A DNA stretch of 26,585 nucleotides, from the NCBI GenBank assembly GCA_004335635.1, contig QAXH01002461.1:1-26585 (forward strand). The letters are read 5' to 3'. This DNA is from Chloromonas sp. AAM2. Taxonomy: Eukaryota > Chlorophyta > Chlorophyceae > Chlamydomonadales > Chlamydomonadaceae. Positions 11,064 to 21,808 of this stretch are shown here, in pieces (the stretch's first letter is position 1; every line of letters begins with the position of its first letter). Under the pieces are notes generated by a model. That model ran no database searches. It saw only the letters and a list, made by a program, of their open reading frames with translations, and was not told the origin of the DNA. The translations under genes and the position numbers were made by a program.

Positions 11064-13296
11064 TTAGGCGGTCTTGGCATCCTTTGCAGCCCGCTGCGCC
11101 TGCACCCGCTGCGCCCACGCCTGCTGGAACCTTGACGGCTCGAGGAACGCGAAGGGGTTGTTTGTCCGCCGCTTGCGCGCGGGTCCCTCGGAACCCATCT
11201 CACAGGGGAGAGCGGCGGCGCTGCTGCTGAAAAACTGCACTCAAACAAGGGCATAAACGAATGAATGAAGCCGTCAAATTTGCACCCAAGTCCATCGTTA
11301 ATCCATGGAACATACCATGCCGACTTGGACCGTATCATGCCCAGCACATGTTCAAGCCATTCAACACATACATACAAGGTGTGCGTGTTGCAGGGCAAGC
11401 AGCACTCCCCAAGTGAATGGGATTGCATGGCTTGCACCTAAGTCCATCCTTAATCCATATAACAACTTGGACCGTATCATGCCCAGCGCTGATGTGTGTC
11501 TGGCCAGGTACATTGAAAGGCACACCAGACAAGCGGACAGTCAGGAAGTTCCGCATCAGGAATGGCCATTATTCGTAGTTCTGTTCGCATGGCATGGCAT
11601 GCTGCTCCTCAGAAGCTATCACGCCCAGACAGTAGGACAAGCTTCATACGTGACATAGTGATCACCAGCTTCACACTGATGCATGGCATGACCTGGGCAT
11701 CAGCCCGTGTAGCTTTGCAATATAACTCTCTTTGTATCCTGCTCCCACCACCTAAACATGCACCCGTGTGACTCACGCTCAGCGTCACGAACGCCAGGAT
11801 GGGTGACAGGTCCAGGGTGCCTCCGATGGGCGGGATGATGCCGCGGAACAGGTTCAAGTAAGGGTCCGTGATAGTCCTGTGTGGGAGGCAAGCATGCAAG
11901 CATTGTTCACAGTCAGATTACACCAGGGGAGCTGACATGCATTAAGCGCGGACAAGCAATGCCGGCATCAGGCAGTGCCAGGGGTCCGCTTATCACTATC
12001 ACCTGCTCATAGCATCAGCATTGTCATCAACATTTCACTTATTCTGTTTGCAGCTGGCTGTGCAAAACCCTAACCCTCTTCCTTGCACACGTGATGGTCC
12101 CACGTGAGTGGACAATTAAAGCAAGCCTGTGCAGCTCTGTGGAACATATCAGTCAGTGATCCAATGTGTAAGCTAGACCACCCAACGCAAACCAGGGTTC
12201 GACAATGACTCTACAGCTTCCTCAGCTTTTCCTAGGTATGCGCCACACCGTTCCGTTTGCTCCTGGGATTCTCAAGCACAGCTCTTACATTCTATCGGAT
12301 TCTGGACTTGCATTATGAATTGCGTGCAAAAAATACCGGAACTCCCGGAGTGCATGCAAAACTTTGATTGGGCTTCTGAAATTTGTGCTGAATTATATCA
12401 AATGCGATCAGATTGTTAACCCCTGATGCAAACCGAGTTTACATCATCTGGGACAAACACACCACGAGCCGGACTGGCAGAAGGCAAGTCAACAACTGAC
12501 GGTAAGCTGACGTTGGTCAATTGATGCTGCACCCCACTCATCATTCGCCTGGGCATGCCCAGTCAGTGTGTATGTGCAAGACTGACTGGGCATGTCAGCA
12601 TGCAGCTGATTATTAGACTCCTGAAGCTGCAGTCCTGTTGTTGATTGATTGCAAGGGCTGCCTCTGATACCTGAACCACATGTAGCTGCCTGACCAAGGC
12701 GAAGAGTAACTGGTGGATTGAGCCTTGAACTCACCCAAGTGGCTGGACAATGAAGTCAGGTGGGTTGGGGAACCACGTGAGGACAAGACGGATGACCAGC
12801 GCACTGTTGTAAAGCTGTAGGCTGCAAAGGAAATCACATTGAAGGCAGACATCTCCACAACACCAACGCATGCTAAGAGAGCCACATCAACGTACTACCT
12901 GCTGGCATGCATGGGCTGGCGGAACCGTGGCATGAAGAATGGTGCAAGTGGTTGAAGGCCTCACAAGTTCAGAAGTCCGGTTGTGAGGACAGCCTCTCCC
13001 ACGCTGTCGCCTGGAATGATTGCTGCGAAGGGCGCTGGCCTGGGAGGAACGACCACACGGGGTGCTTTGCGCGGCTGCAGCCTGCGAACACGAGCATCGC
13101 CCACCCGGAAGGTTAGGACGTGGCGCGGAGATCCAAACGTTTGCTGATGTCGGATATCAGACACGCACTTGGCACCAAATGCGCGATGGTGATGTTGCTT
13201 CAACTCCTCAATGCCTCTAGACACGTTCTGTGCGAACGGCTGGGCGATCGCTTGGAATGCCTGGCCCATCGCCAAGATTGGGTTTTGTTCGGCCAT
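11064..13296 (-). CDS. YGGT family plastid membrane protein (YLMG/CCB3-like)
   Basis: Four exons: 13296-12965, 12821-12735, 11876-11777, 11234-11064 (TAA). Junction phases match exactly and give 229 residues. Seen: an N-terminal basic, Pro/Arg-rich stretch without conserved motifs that could include a plastid transit peptide; a first membrane helix at about 102-126 followed by RLVLTWFPNPPDFIVQPL; the family core DPYLNLFRGIIPPIGGTLDL; a second membrane helix at about 160-181 ending AALPCE; and a charged C-tail with RKRRTNNPFAFLEP. Known: plant YLMG proteins are plastid members of the bacterial YggT family, linked to nucleoid distribution and thylakoid or cytochrome b6f biogenesis. Inference: a thylakoid or envelope protein with two membrane passes. 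Introns 2 and 3 contain a hairpin and an imperfect duplication. The long LNFLQLYNSALVIRLVLTW region is contiguous only after splicing. Confidence 0.92.
11280..11487. repeat. Imperfect direct duplication inside YLMG-like intron 3
   Basis: Segments 11280-11345 and 11432-11487 share TTGCACC.AAGTCCATC.TTAATCCAT and then ACTTGGACCGTATCATGCCC, with a short extra stretch in the first copy. Both lie inside the last intron, so they are not coding. Confidence 0.7.
12554..12594. repeat. Perfect 14-bp hairpin in YLMG-like intron 2
   Basis: CATGCCCAGTCAGT at 12554-12567 is the exact reverse complement of 12581-12594, with a 13-base loop. It lies within intron 2. No transposon was recognised. Confidence 0.7.
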
Positions 13297-13486
13297 GATG
13301 GTGATGATCTTTCTTAGCGGAAACCAGGACAGTCAACAACTTCTCCTGTGATGCTCTCGTGGCGGGTTGGAGAAATTTGCGATTTCTCTAGCGCTCACAT
13401 GTCAAGAACTTTATGTGCGAAAATACAAACTGGCAGGTCGGGTGACATTTGTTGGCAGTTGCGCAATAGCCTATCAGACAGACTGG

Positions 13487-13767
13487 GGAAAAAAGATGTT
13501 TGCCAGTTCTGGAACGATTCACAGAAACGCCACTGGGACCAGTGTGGCAACAGGGAAAAGGGGACATCCTCAGGGGTTCTTGGTTCTGAGCTTCTGTCTA
13601 GGCTATGGTGCTTGTAGTGCAATAAGCCACTCACTGCTGCATAAATCAAAGTAAAGTCTGAAAACAGGATCGGAGCGATACTTTTGTCGGAAGGACCTTG
13701 CACAGTTGCCACACTGGTTCCTGCTGTTTCTGGAAACTGTCCCAGAACTGGCAAACATCTTTTTTCC
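13487..13767. mobile_element. Foldback (MITE-like) repeat with about 65-bp inverted arms
   Basis: The left arm 13487-13551 and the right arm 13705-13767 are imperfect reverse complements. The shared core is GAAAAAAGATGTTTGCCAGT, continuing TCTGG.AC, and at the inner ends ACCAGTGTGGCAAC. About 150 bases lie between the arms. A related core (GTTTGCCAGTTCTGGGAC) recurs alone near 10950, so the sequence is dispersed. No transposase is present. A non-autonomous DNA element is the likeliest reading. Confidence 0.55.
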
Positions 13768-13891
13768 AGCACGGCAGACCCTGGTCGCAGATGCTTGACG
13801 ATGGCAGTCTGTGCACACTCACCTGTGTTTTTCTTTTTCAACCAAAGAACGCAGGGGCAGGTGTGGACTGCAGCCAAGGCGTTGAGGGGGA

Positions 13892-14011
13892 TCAGAGGTC
13901 AATAACCAGCTCGTCAGCCCATGCTTGGTCAAGATCACTCATGACGTACGGCATAAAGACATGATGCACCGTCGAAAGAGACAGGTGTTTGGTCAACACA
14001 TGGAAGAAAAT
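13892..14011 (-). other. Unassigned open frame, possible terminal exon
   Basis: After an upstream stop, 39 codons run to a TGA at 13894-13892 and encode a compositionally protein-like stretch containing FMPYVMSDLDQAWADELVID. There is no convincing acceptor immediately before it and no upstream exon was found. It may be a relic or chance. No family is recognised. Confidence 0.2.
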
Positions 14012-14870
14012 TCAGTGGCATTTGGTCGCTTGTGACGTTTAGCATTTGACGGTTGCAACGTCACACCGTTGTTACACCCGACTGCTGACACGCTGAATGA
14101 AATGTTGCTGAGGCTCCAAAGCATGCTCTGGGCTCTGCATGCGGGGTTGCACAGCGACATGAGCAATCCCAATCCCAAGGCGACGTTTCAGCCCAATCCA
14201 CTGTTTGCATTGCCCCAGTATCAAAGAGAGTTGAATGCCATAGGTCCGGAGTGTGCCTGCCACAGGTTCCAAGTGGTAGCTGTCATGTGCACTGTATACC
14301 ATACTAATTATTTGGCACAACATACCACATATGGCTGAACATACTAAGAGTATGACATTCAGCTCCACTTGTGGTACCCAAAGAAACTTATCAGCAGTCA
14401 CATCGTAACACATGTGCGCCAGATACCATCCAAGGAATCAGAACAACGTGTCAACACAGTTACATGAGTACAACACAGGCAACAAGGCACAGGCAACTAG
14501 GCATGCGTACAAGAAGGCACAGGATACCAACGGGGAATCACTGCTGGCACAACGTAACATGGGGAAAGAACGGGAAAACAATCCAGTCCATCAACCTATG
14601 TCAACACAGGTCCAGCAAGCCGTCACCTTCTCATGCATTGCAAGTCCCGTACTGCTTCGTAATCATACGCAGTAGGCAATGACAACAAAGGCCAAAGCAC
14701 CAATGCGTTGCGTTTTAATGATTACTGTCAATGTGATGAACGCACAGTTCAACAGGTCGCGATTGCGCCTTGCAGATGCTGCAACTTGCTTAGGCATAGC
14801 TACCGAGCCTGTGATGAGCACAAACAAAGGCTCAACGAGCACAACGTAGGTGACTTGCCATACATATGTA

Positions 14871-14875
14871 TTACA
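14871..14875 (-). terminator. TGTAA poly(A)-type signal, minus-strand PIMT
   Basis: First minus-strand TGTAA after the PIMT stop at 15535. It lies at the very edge of the 99-bp dispersed repeat, so the repeat might supply the 3' end. This is weak, motif-only evidence. Confidence 0.25.
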
Positions 14876-14969
14876 CCAGGGAAGCCGCCAGAGGACACGG
14901 AACGGGATGGGCGCGGCCCTGGCCTACCCTGAGCAAAACAAACGCAGCGAACAAAGCAGGCAAGGCAGG
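14871..14969 (+). repeat. 99-bp dispersed repeat, copy 1
   Basis: Begins TTACACCAGGGAAG and ends CAAGGCAGG. It differs from 21570-21668 at two positions only, and both copies have the same orientation on the window. This copy is downstream of the minus-strand PIMT and antisense to it. It is not part of the inverted PIMT duplication. It may be a SINE or another short non-autonomous element. Confidence 0.85.
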
Positions 14970-15534
14970 CCAACTTGCTCAAATGTATGTCAATTATATA
15001 TGAATGCACACAACATAACTTCAGTCCAACAGCCAGTACAGATGCAATGCGCTTCAATACCGCTTAAGATGCTGTAAACAGGTCCATGCAATGGCAGCGG
15101 GTACAGCCCAACAATACCATACAGCTCTCAGCATTTGCAGCACCAGGCGGTCCGAGTAAACGTCAGTACATGCGCGCTCACAGTGCAAATGCAATGGGCT
15201 TTACTGCCTCTTGGAGGGTCTGCAACTACTGAGAGCAGGCCAACGGGCAACACCAACGGGCGGCTGCTTTTGTGGCTTTGCGCCAGCCAATCAAACCCAG
15301 ACAGCTCTCAACATTTGCAGCACTGGGCAACTCGTGTTGCTGTCAGTACATGCACACACATGGTACATGCCAGGAGCTTGGCACAGCGTTCCATTGAACA
15401 ATCATGCAAATCTATGCGCGATACAACCACTCTCTCATCTCTGCGCCGCGCTCCACTTCACCATGTTTTTCACCATCCCTGCCTTGCCTGGCACTTTTCA
15501 CCATCAACGCGGTGCCTGTTCGAGTTCCCACCAA

Positions 15535-18019
15535 TCACATCGCGTGCGCAACCGGTCGGTCGGTCAGGGGCACATACCTGCATGAACATGAGACCACATG
15601 TCAGTGATGACCCATGTGCTGCACGTGTTTGCATGCACTTGCTCTGATTGTGCTGACAGACACAGGCACGTTTCCCTCCTCATTTGCAAGCCATGAAAGG
15701 ACGGTTCAAGGCCAGATTAGCTTCCTTAGCAGCATGCAGCAGCCCCATGCTCTATCTGCCCGTCAGAACTCAACGTTCCCATGTCTGTGAAGAGGAAGGC
15801 CACATGGGTTATAACAATAACATAACAATAACAGCATTGGTAAGGATGCAGCGCTCCCACATCTTGTGCATGTGCACCAGCCACGCATGGTCACTCACAC
15901 TACTCCCATGGCGGTATGCTCCGTCAGGTGCTGGCCGTCCGGTGACTTGTCAACGACCTTGAGCTCTTGTGAGAAGCCCTGCGGCCCAATGGGGACGACC
16001 ATGCGGCCACCCGGGGCAAGCTGAGAGGCAAGGGCCTGGGGCAACTGCAAGCATGTGGGCAGCAACGAAAAGTGTGGGTTCACAAACAGTCATGATGAGT
16101 GACAGGACACGATAACTTCTTCACGATAACTTCACGATAACTTCAAGATAACTTCTTTTGGCTGCAGCTCCATAGGTCCACGTTCCATGCTCTAACCTGT
16201 GAATGCCATGTAATGAGATTGATTATAACCGATGCGCTTGGCGACGGCTCGTTCATGAGAAATATCTGGCTGACAAGGCCATGAGGCAATCTCAGAGCAG
16301 AACGTCACAGCAAGGGTATGTCTTGATATGCAGTGCGCCAGCCGAGCAGTGAAGCGGTCTGTGCGTAGTGCTTTCTGCCTTGCTGCCGACATGGAAGTGC
16401 GACAGCACATGGTGTGTGTAGCCTGCTGCATGGCCTGGTCCCACCTGTGGGCTGGCCGCCCCTACATGGATGGCGTCATAGGGGGAGGCGTCGGGGTAGC
16501 CAAGCCGACCGTCCGTCTGCAAGCGAAAAACACAAAAGCACAGGAGGCCAGCCTAAATCTGGTGTGCACAAAAGCCTTGAGGTTAAGCGGGACCGGGGGA
16601 AAGGAGAGGGGTCAGCAAGACAGACAACTGGATAGGGACGCTGGATAGACAACTACCAGGGCAGACCTTGCAGTCCTGTCACATATAGAAGCCATACGAA
16701 GAGAAGCCACCAGCTGACTCCGCCCTCACCCCCAGCCATCCCTGCTCCTCCACCATCCAGACTGGCACCTGTTCTCTCACCCCTCCTTACCTGCAGCAGC
16801 ACGAGTCTCCCCTGTTCCATGAGCTGCCTGGCCCAGTCAATGCTGCGCACCGACGCAATGCTGTTGGTCACTAGCTCGGGGATGTGCTCCACGCCCACCA
16901 CCTTGCCCTGCGTGAGGAAGCGATTGAGTTGATTTACATACATACGTATTGTCCGACAAGTGGAAATAGTAGGTACATCAACAACAGCTATTTTACTAGA
17001 TTAATTCCGGATTAATTCTAACAATAATGGCAATAGTAATTAAATAGGTCATTCTCACAAAACACAAAATAACAATAACAACAATAGTAAAAGTAATAAT
17101 GAACAACAACGAGGTCATCACCTGAGTGTCGTCCAAGCGGCACACCATCTTTGCCATGGCGGCTGCGAGGTAGCCGCTGCCACTGCCCACGTCAAGCACC
17201 CGGCTGCCGGGCCGCAGGTGGCCGGACAGCAGCTCCAGGCAGTGGGCGTGCATGTGAGGGGCGCTGATGGTGGCGTCATGGCCAATGGGCTGCGGAAAGC
17301 AGCGGTGTAAGCATTCTTGTCATCAACTGACACAGTGTTGCAGGGACGTTCTGGCAGCTGCTGCAAGCGTATCCAGCCGTCAGATGATGGATTGAATCAT
17401 GCACGAGCTGATGCCAAGGCAAAGGGGCGTTGAAGCCTGCAACTGTGACCGCCCTCAGATGAGGGGTTGCATGGTCTGTTATACGCAACAGATCAAAACA
17501 AAATGCCGACGACAAGGTGTGCTGTGTCGCACCTGGGGGGCATCCTGGTAGGCGTAGGCCTTGTCCTCAGGGTTCACGAAAAAGACCCGGTCCACCGCCA
17601 GCATGGCGGCCTCAACAGCTCTGCTCTTGATGATGCCACCATCTGCAAAGAATCGGGAAAGCCCTCTTTGCCTTGCGCTCGCAGAGGTCTGGTGGAAATC
17701 AGGTTGCTGTGTTCCTTTCTTTGTGTCTTTTCCTGAACCCTTCAGCCTTCCTGAACCGACGGCACCCTTGACCCTTTAATTGCCCTTGCCAAACATGGAG
17801 CAGTGTGGACCCAGCAAATCACATGGTCGCTGGGCTTCCCATGTGACTAATAATGTAGTGAAGTAAAGCAAAGCAAAGGATCCCGCAACTCTGAGAAACA
17901 GTAAAGCTGAGTACGATGACGTCAGCTGAGCTAGGGTTGACAACTAGCAATTCTACCGGAGCACCTTTGAGCGCTTGCACAAGCGATTGCTGGTTGTGAC
18001 CGTGGCACCTCCACGCCAT
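15535..18019 (-). CDS. PIMT: Protein-L-isoaspartate O-methyltransferase, intact copy
   Basis: Seven exons: 18019-17965, 17642-17533, 17289-17122, 16907-16791, 16516-16445, 16044-15899, 15577-15535 (TGA). All phases join and give 236 residues, normal for PIMT. Seen: start [10 protein letters not shown]; the [10 protein letters not shown] substrate-side block at about 62-70; AdoMet motif [12 protein letters not shown] at 86-96; [11 protein letters not shown] after it; motif [13 protein letters not shown]; motif [16 protein letters not shown]; and end VYVPLTD. Known: the enzyme methylates isoaspartyl residues in damaged proteins using AdoMet, starting their repair; VEHIPELV is the plant-type form. 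An in-frame ATG at 18097 would add 26 hydrophobic residues (a possible signal or transit), but MAW matches animal PIMT starts and the partner gene, so it is preferred. The first intron has a weak donor (GTGCTC). Head-to-head partner: the gene at 18494. Confidence 0.95.
16109..16155. repeat. Short tandem repeat in PIMT intron 5
   Basis: Four slightly varied copies of CACGATAACTTC lie in tandem in the intron between exons 5 and 6 of the minus-strand PIMT. It looks like ordinary satellite slippage. Confidence 0.7.
16791..17121 (-). repeat. Left arm of near-perfect inverted repeat (PIMT intron 3 + exon 4)
   Basis: Reverse complement of 19560-19892. The 117-nt exon 4 is identical and intron 3 differs only by a two-base insertion (AT) in the plus copy. 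Similarity drops sharply at the exon 4 donor and falls to moderate in exon 3. The AT-rich intron holds TTGTTATTGTT-type simple sequence. Confidence 0.95.
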
Positions 18020-18493
18020 CACGAGCGTTGAGAGCAAGAACAGTCCAGGTAGTACAAAGCTCCGGAAGCGAAAAGACGATAATACAGGCTCCTGCATTAA
18101 GATAGCGGCGCATCGGTATTGCCACAGTCTGCGATCACAGTCTTGATGATCGGCGCACGCTCGTCACGGTGTAACGCGAGATCGCAGCCACCTTTATGTC
18201 GCTGCTGCTTTTTGCTTTCACGTCAAACTCAGCTGCGTAATTGGATGGACAGGGCTCTGGCGTATAGCATAGTTGCCGGTATGGAAACTCATCAGATCCC
18301 ACTCAATGGAAACGTGTGACATCATCCTAACAGGCAGTTTGGGCTGTCGAGAGCGGCAGAGTGCAAGACAGATGGTAGCAGGTCAGAATAGCATGAACCA
18401 GTGATGGGGTGCTCTTTCAATCAGACCACCTTAACAGAGGTGTGAGAGAAGAGCAGCTGGGCGCAGTGACGACGGGTTTCCTGGCCAGTCTGG
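18020..18493. promoter_or_regulatory. Shared upstream region of the divergent PIMT pair
   Basis: The two PIMT start codons face away from each other with 474 bases between them, so this must contain both promoters or one shared bidirectional promoter. No TATA box or known operator could be identified. The upstream sequences of the two copies do not obviously mirror each other, so regulation may differ. Confidence 0.35.
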
Positions 18494-21400
18494 ATGGCAT
18501 GGACATGCCATGGCGACACCAATGACGCCCTGGTGCAGGCGTTGAAAGGTGCGGCACCCAAGCGAACAGTAAACATCAGGACAAGTTTGGCCGACTGACA
18601 GATGCTTTCAACCACGGTCACCTCAGCAGGAACACAGAGAGAACGCAAAGCGCAACAGGCAAGGAAATCGACTTCCAGGCTAGCACCCATAGGCCAGAAA
18701 CCGCCAGGCAGTCAGGCAGCTAAACAGAGAAGACACAAGGCACAGGCAGACAGGGACACAGACTACACACCGCACACAGGCCCGAGGCGCAGGCCTCAGC
18801 AACACAACCAGTCCCCCTCCCTCCCTGGGCCACTCAACCCCCATGCAGTACTTGTGCTGGAGCAGGGTGGGAGCGATGTACACGCACTCTAGCACATTCT
18901 ACTAACAGGTGGCATGGTCAGATTGATTAGCTTATATGATCATATGTATGTTTGCATGGCTGATGCAGGTGCCAGCATCTTGCATGACAGTTGAATCGAG
19001 GCCGCCATGCTGTCAGTGGACCGGGCCCTGTTCATGCCCCCTGCGCAGTCAGCCTATGCCTACCAAGATGCACCCCAGGCACGTTACAGTCTCGGCTAAG
19101 ATACCTCTTTTCATGTGCGTTCAAGCCCTGATGGCATCCACACACGCAATCAAGCAGGAAAACAATGTTCAACTTACAGCGGCACATTGTTTTTACAGTT
19201 ATGAATCCTGTTGTTGCCATGCTTCGCCATTGTTATTGCTTTGTCATTATACCACTGAGACCAATTGGCATATGATTCTCAGCCTTATTGTCCTGTTGCT
19301 GTCATCCGGTAACCAAGACTGAAGCGTGGTCGCCACAGTTGCTGGCCATTAACACTGTTGTGTTGCTGGTGGGCACTGTTCCTGGCCGCAGCACATCGGC
19401 CATGGCGCCACCATCAGCGCCCCCCACATGCACGCCCACTGCCTGGAGCTGCTGTCCGCCCACCTGCGGCTCGGCAGCCGAGTGCTTGACGTGGGCAGTG
19501 GCAGCGGGTACCTCGCAGCCGCCATGGCAAAGATGGTGTGCCGCCCGGACGACACGCAGGTGATGACCTCGTTGTTGTTATCATTATTACTTTTACTATT
19601 GTTGTTATTGTTATTTTGTGTTTTGTGAGAATGACCTATTTAATTACTATTGCCATTATTGTTAGAATTAATCCGGAATTAATCTAGTAAAATAGCTGTT
19701 GTTGATGTACCTACTATTTCCACTTGTCGGACAATACGTATGTATGTAAATCAACTCAATCGCTTCCTCACGCAGGGCAAGGTGGTGGGCGTGGAGCACA
19801 TCCCCGAGCTAGTGACCAACAGCATTGCGTCGGTGCGCAGCATTGACTGGGCCAGGCAGCTCATGGAACAGGGGAGACTCGTGCTGCTGCAGGTATGGAA
19901 ATGGTGTAAACTTCAGGGATTGGGCAAACCATGTAGACGACTGCAGAGAACAGGTGCCCCCTGCTGCTTATGACATGAGTCAACTGGTGGCATAGACAGC
20001 TAGTGGCATAGATAGCTGGCTTCGCTTTGTATGGCTTTGTTGCAAACGGGCCTGTACTTGTATCTGGTGGCCCTCTCTCCTTTCTCTCAGTCCCACTAGC
20101 ACGCCTTGTGTGCAGAGGCCTTCTGTGTGCACCATCTTCAGCCTGGCTGGCCTTATGCCCGGGTGCATGCGTCCCGCCCGCAGTCGGACGGTCGGCTTGG
20201 CTACCCCGACGCCTCCCCCTACGACGCCATCCATGTGGGGGCGGCCAGCCCACAGGTGAAAACACGCCATGCACGAGGCTACACGCCATGCACTGCCACA
20301 CTTGCATGTTGGCAGCAAGGCAGAAAGTGCTACGCACAGCTGGTATCACTGGCTGGTGCACTGCATACAACGACATTAATTTGCTGACATCGATTTGCTG
20401 AGCAGTCCTCCCCGGACTGAAGGTCATACAACCAACAACAACGACATTAACATGTTGTTGGTAGCACGGCAGAAACTGTCTGCACAGGAGAGGTTGCTGC
20501 TCGGCTGGTGCTTTGCATGATGGACATGCTATGGGTAGCTGCCCTCACTTTGGAGCTGGTGCACTGATTTGTGTCGCATGAGTTCATGGCCCAAAGTGCA
20601 CTCAGTAATCTGTAGTGGTGGTGAGAGAAGTGCGACGAGCGAGCTGTGTTACTCACTGGATCGGTTTCTGGCGCATCAGTGCAGTGAGCCAGCAACCCAG
20701 GAGCCACAAAAACCGCTTTGGATTTTCTCATGCCTTCCCTGGTCGCCGTAACACAAACGTGTTTAGATTTAGATTTTAACTTTTGTTGTTATTGTTTTTA
20801 TTTTGTTGACCAAAACGCGACAGCCTCTGGACAGTACAAGGCAGGTTGCTGGCAAAGGCTAGACGTACAAGGCAGGTTGCCTTACGCACACTTGCTGCAC
20901 ACCCTTGTCTCCATGCATGCGTCAGCTCAACCGCACTCCTGCCCCAGTGCTGATCTGCATTGGTCAAGGCTCAACGTATGGAAGTCCCTTATGCTCTTGC
21001 CACGCACCCCTTTGTCGACTCGTGCATCTCAACTGGAGATTTGTCCCCTTGTAGGCCTGTGCAGATGCCAGTACTTAAAGGCAACAACCAGTCTCCTTGC
21101 CGATAATCATAAGAATCGCCACCCGTCCCGTGTTGGCCTGTGCAGATACCGGAGGCCCTGGTGTCTCAGTTGGCCCCCGGAGGCCGCCTGGTGGTTCCCG
21201 TAGGCCCACAGGGGGGCACACAGCACCTGTGGGCAGTCGACAAGGCACGGGACGGGCAGACACTCACGCATACCAAGATCATGGGTGTCATGTGAGTTCG
21301 TAGGGGCAACGTTTTGTCGTGCATTTCGTTTGCAGATCCTCATCTGGCCGGCACACTTGCCAACCGGGGTGTACACCAGTTCCCCACGCAGGTGGTTGAG

Positions 21401-21808
21401 GAACAAGCAGTCAGTCTTACTTACAACATCTAGAGAGCTGTTCAGTCATCTACAGAAGGCTGCCGCTGCTTGGAAAACACGAGTGTGTTCAGCGACACAA
21501 GATTCCTGCCATCCCCCTGCCTGCGTCCATCTGTTGTTTTCTGGTACTTTCCTGTCTCCACATGTGTACTTACACCAGGGAAGTCGCCAGAGGACGCGGA
21601 ACGGGATGGGCGCGGCCCTGGCCTACCCTGAGCAAAACAAACGCAGCGAACAAAGCAGGCAAGGCAGGTCAGCCTGTCGGATGTTATGTTCGCGAGTTGT
21701 TGCCCTCGTCTCCTCTGTGGCCCTTCTTGCAGATACGTGCCCTTGACGGATGCGCCTGTTCCTGTTCCCGCACACGCCTCGGCAGGCATGCCCTCGCCTG
21801 CGCCTTAA
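18494..21808 (+). CDS. PIMT: Second PIMT copy with in-frame stop in exon 2 (possible pseudogene)
   Basis: Seven exons mirror the intact copy: 18494-18548, 18969-19078, 19392-19559, 19776-19892, 20184-20255, 21146-21291, 21733-21808 (TAA). The first six exons match the partner in length exactly; the last is longer and ends [14 protein letters not shown] and 11 more residues. Seen: start [10 protein letters not shown], motif [44 protein letters not shown]. Oddities: codon 27 is TGA (18992-18994), where the partner has Ala; the exon 2 donor is GC (CAG then GCACGT); intron 6 carries the 99-bp dispersed repeat. Known function: AdoMet-dependent repair methylation of isoaspartyl proteins. Inference: either a recent pseudogene, or a shortened enzyme starting at Met32 (19007), which would lack the N-terminal helix. 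A sequencing error is the third option. Exons 3-7 show no other lesion. Confidence 0.82.
18992..18994 (+). other. In-frame TGA stop in PIMT copy 2
   Basis: Read in the phase fixed by exon 1 (ends with one base) and by the downstream conserved AAM..DR residues, this codon is TGA. The intact copy has GCT at the aligned codon. The exon length is otherwise unchanged, so it is a substitution-type lesion rather than a frameshift. Confidence 0.8.
19560..19892 (+). repeat. Right arm of near-perfect inverted repeat (PIMT intron 3 + exon 4)
   Basis: Partner of 16791-17121 in opposite orientation, separated by about 2.4 kb. The intron is almost as identical as the exon, which purifying selection alone would not produce. 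Confidence 0.95.
21570..21668 (+). repeat. 99-bp dispersed repeat, copy 2 (inside PIMT copy 2 intron 6)
   Basis: Matches 14871-14969 with two differences over 99 bases. Here it is in the sense orientation within an intron; copy 1 is antisense to the other PIMT. The two therefore did not arise by the PIMT duplication itself. Weak similarity continues a little way 5' (CCA.CAT.TGTA). Confidence 0.85.

Larger units (their letters stand above)
13297..15534. other. 2.2-kb gap between YLMG-like and PIMT genes, no gene identified
   Basis: The start of the YLMG-like gene lies on the left and the 3' end of the minus-strand PIMT on the right. The stretch holds a foldback repeat (13487-13767), two open frames of unknown meaning (minus 14011-13892 and plus about 14045-14274) and a 99-bp dispersed repeat (14871-14969). 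None of the frames could be tied to a known family or to a complete splice model. Confidence 0.5.

Noticed and set aside
14800..15057. Minus-strand frame over the 99-bp repeat (and its equal at 21442-21789)
   Set aside because: The shared peptide comes only from the dispersed repeat; the flanking frames do not match each other.
18020..18097. Upstream ATG at 18097 giving PIMT a hydrophobic N-terminal extension
   Set aside because: MAW is the usual PIMT start and is shared by the second copy, whose upstream sequence does not conserve the extension. It is kept only as an alternative.
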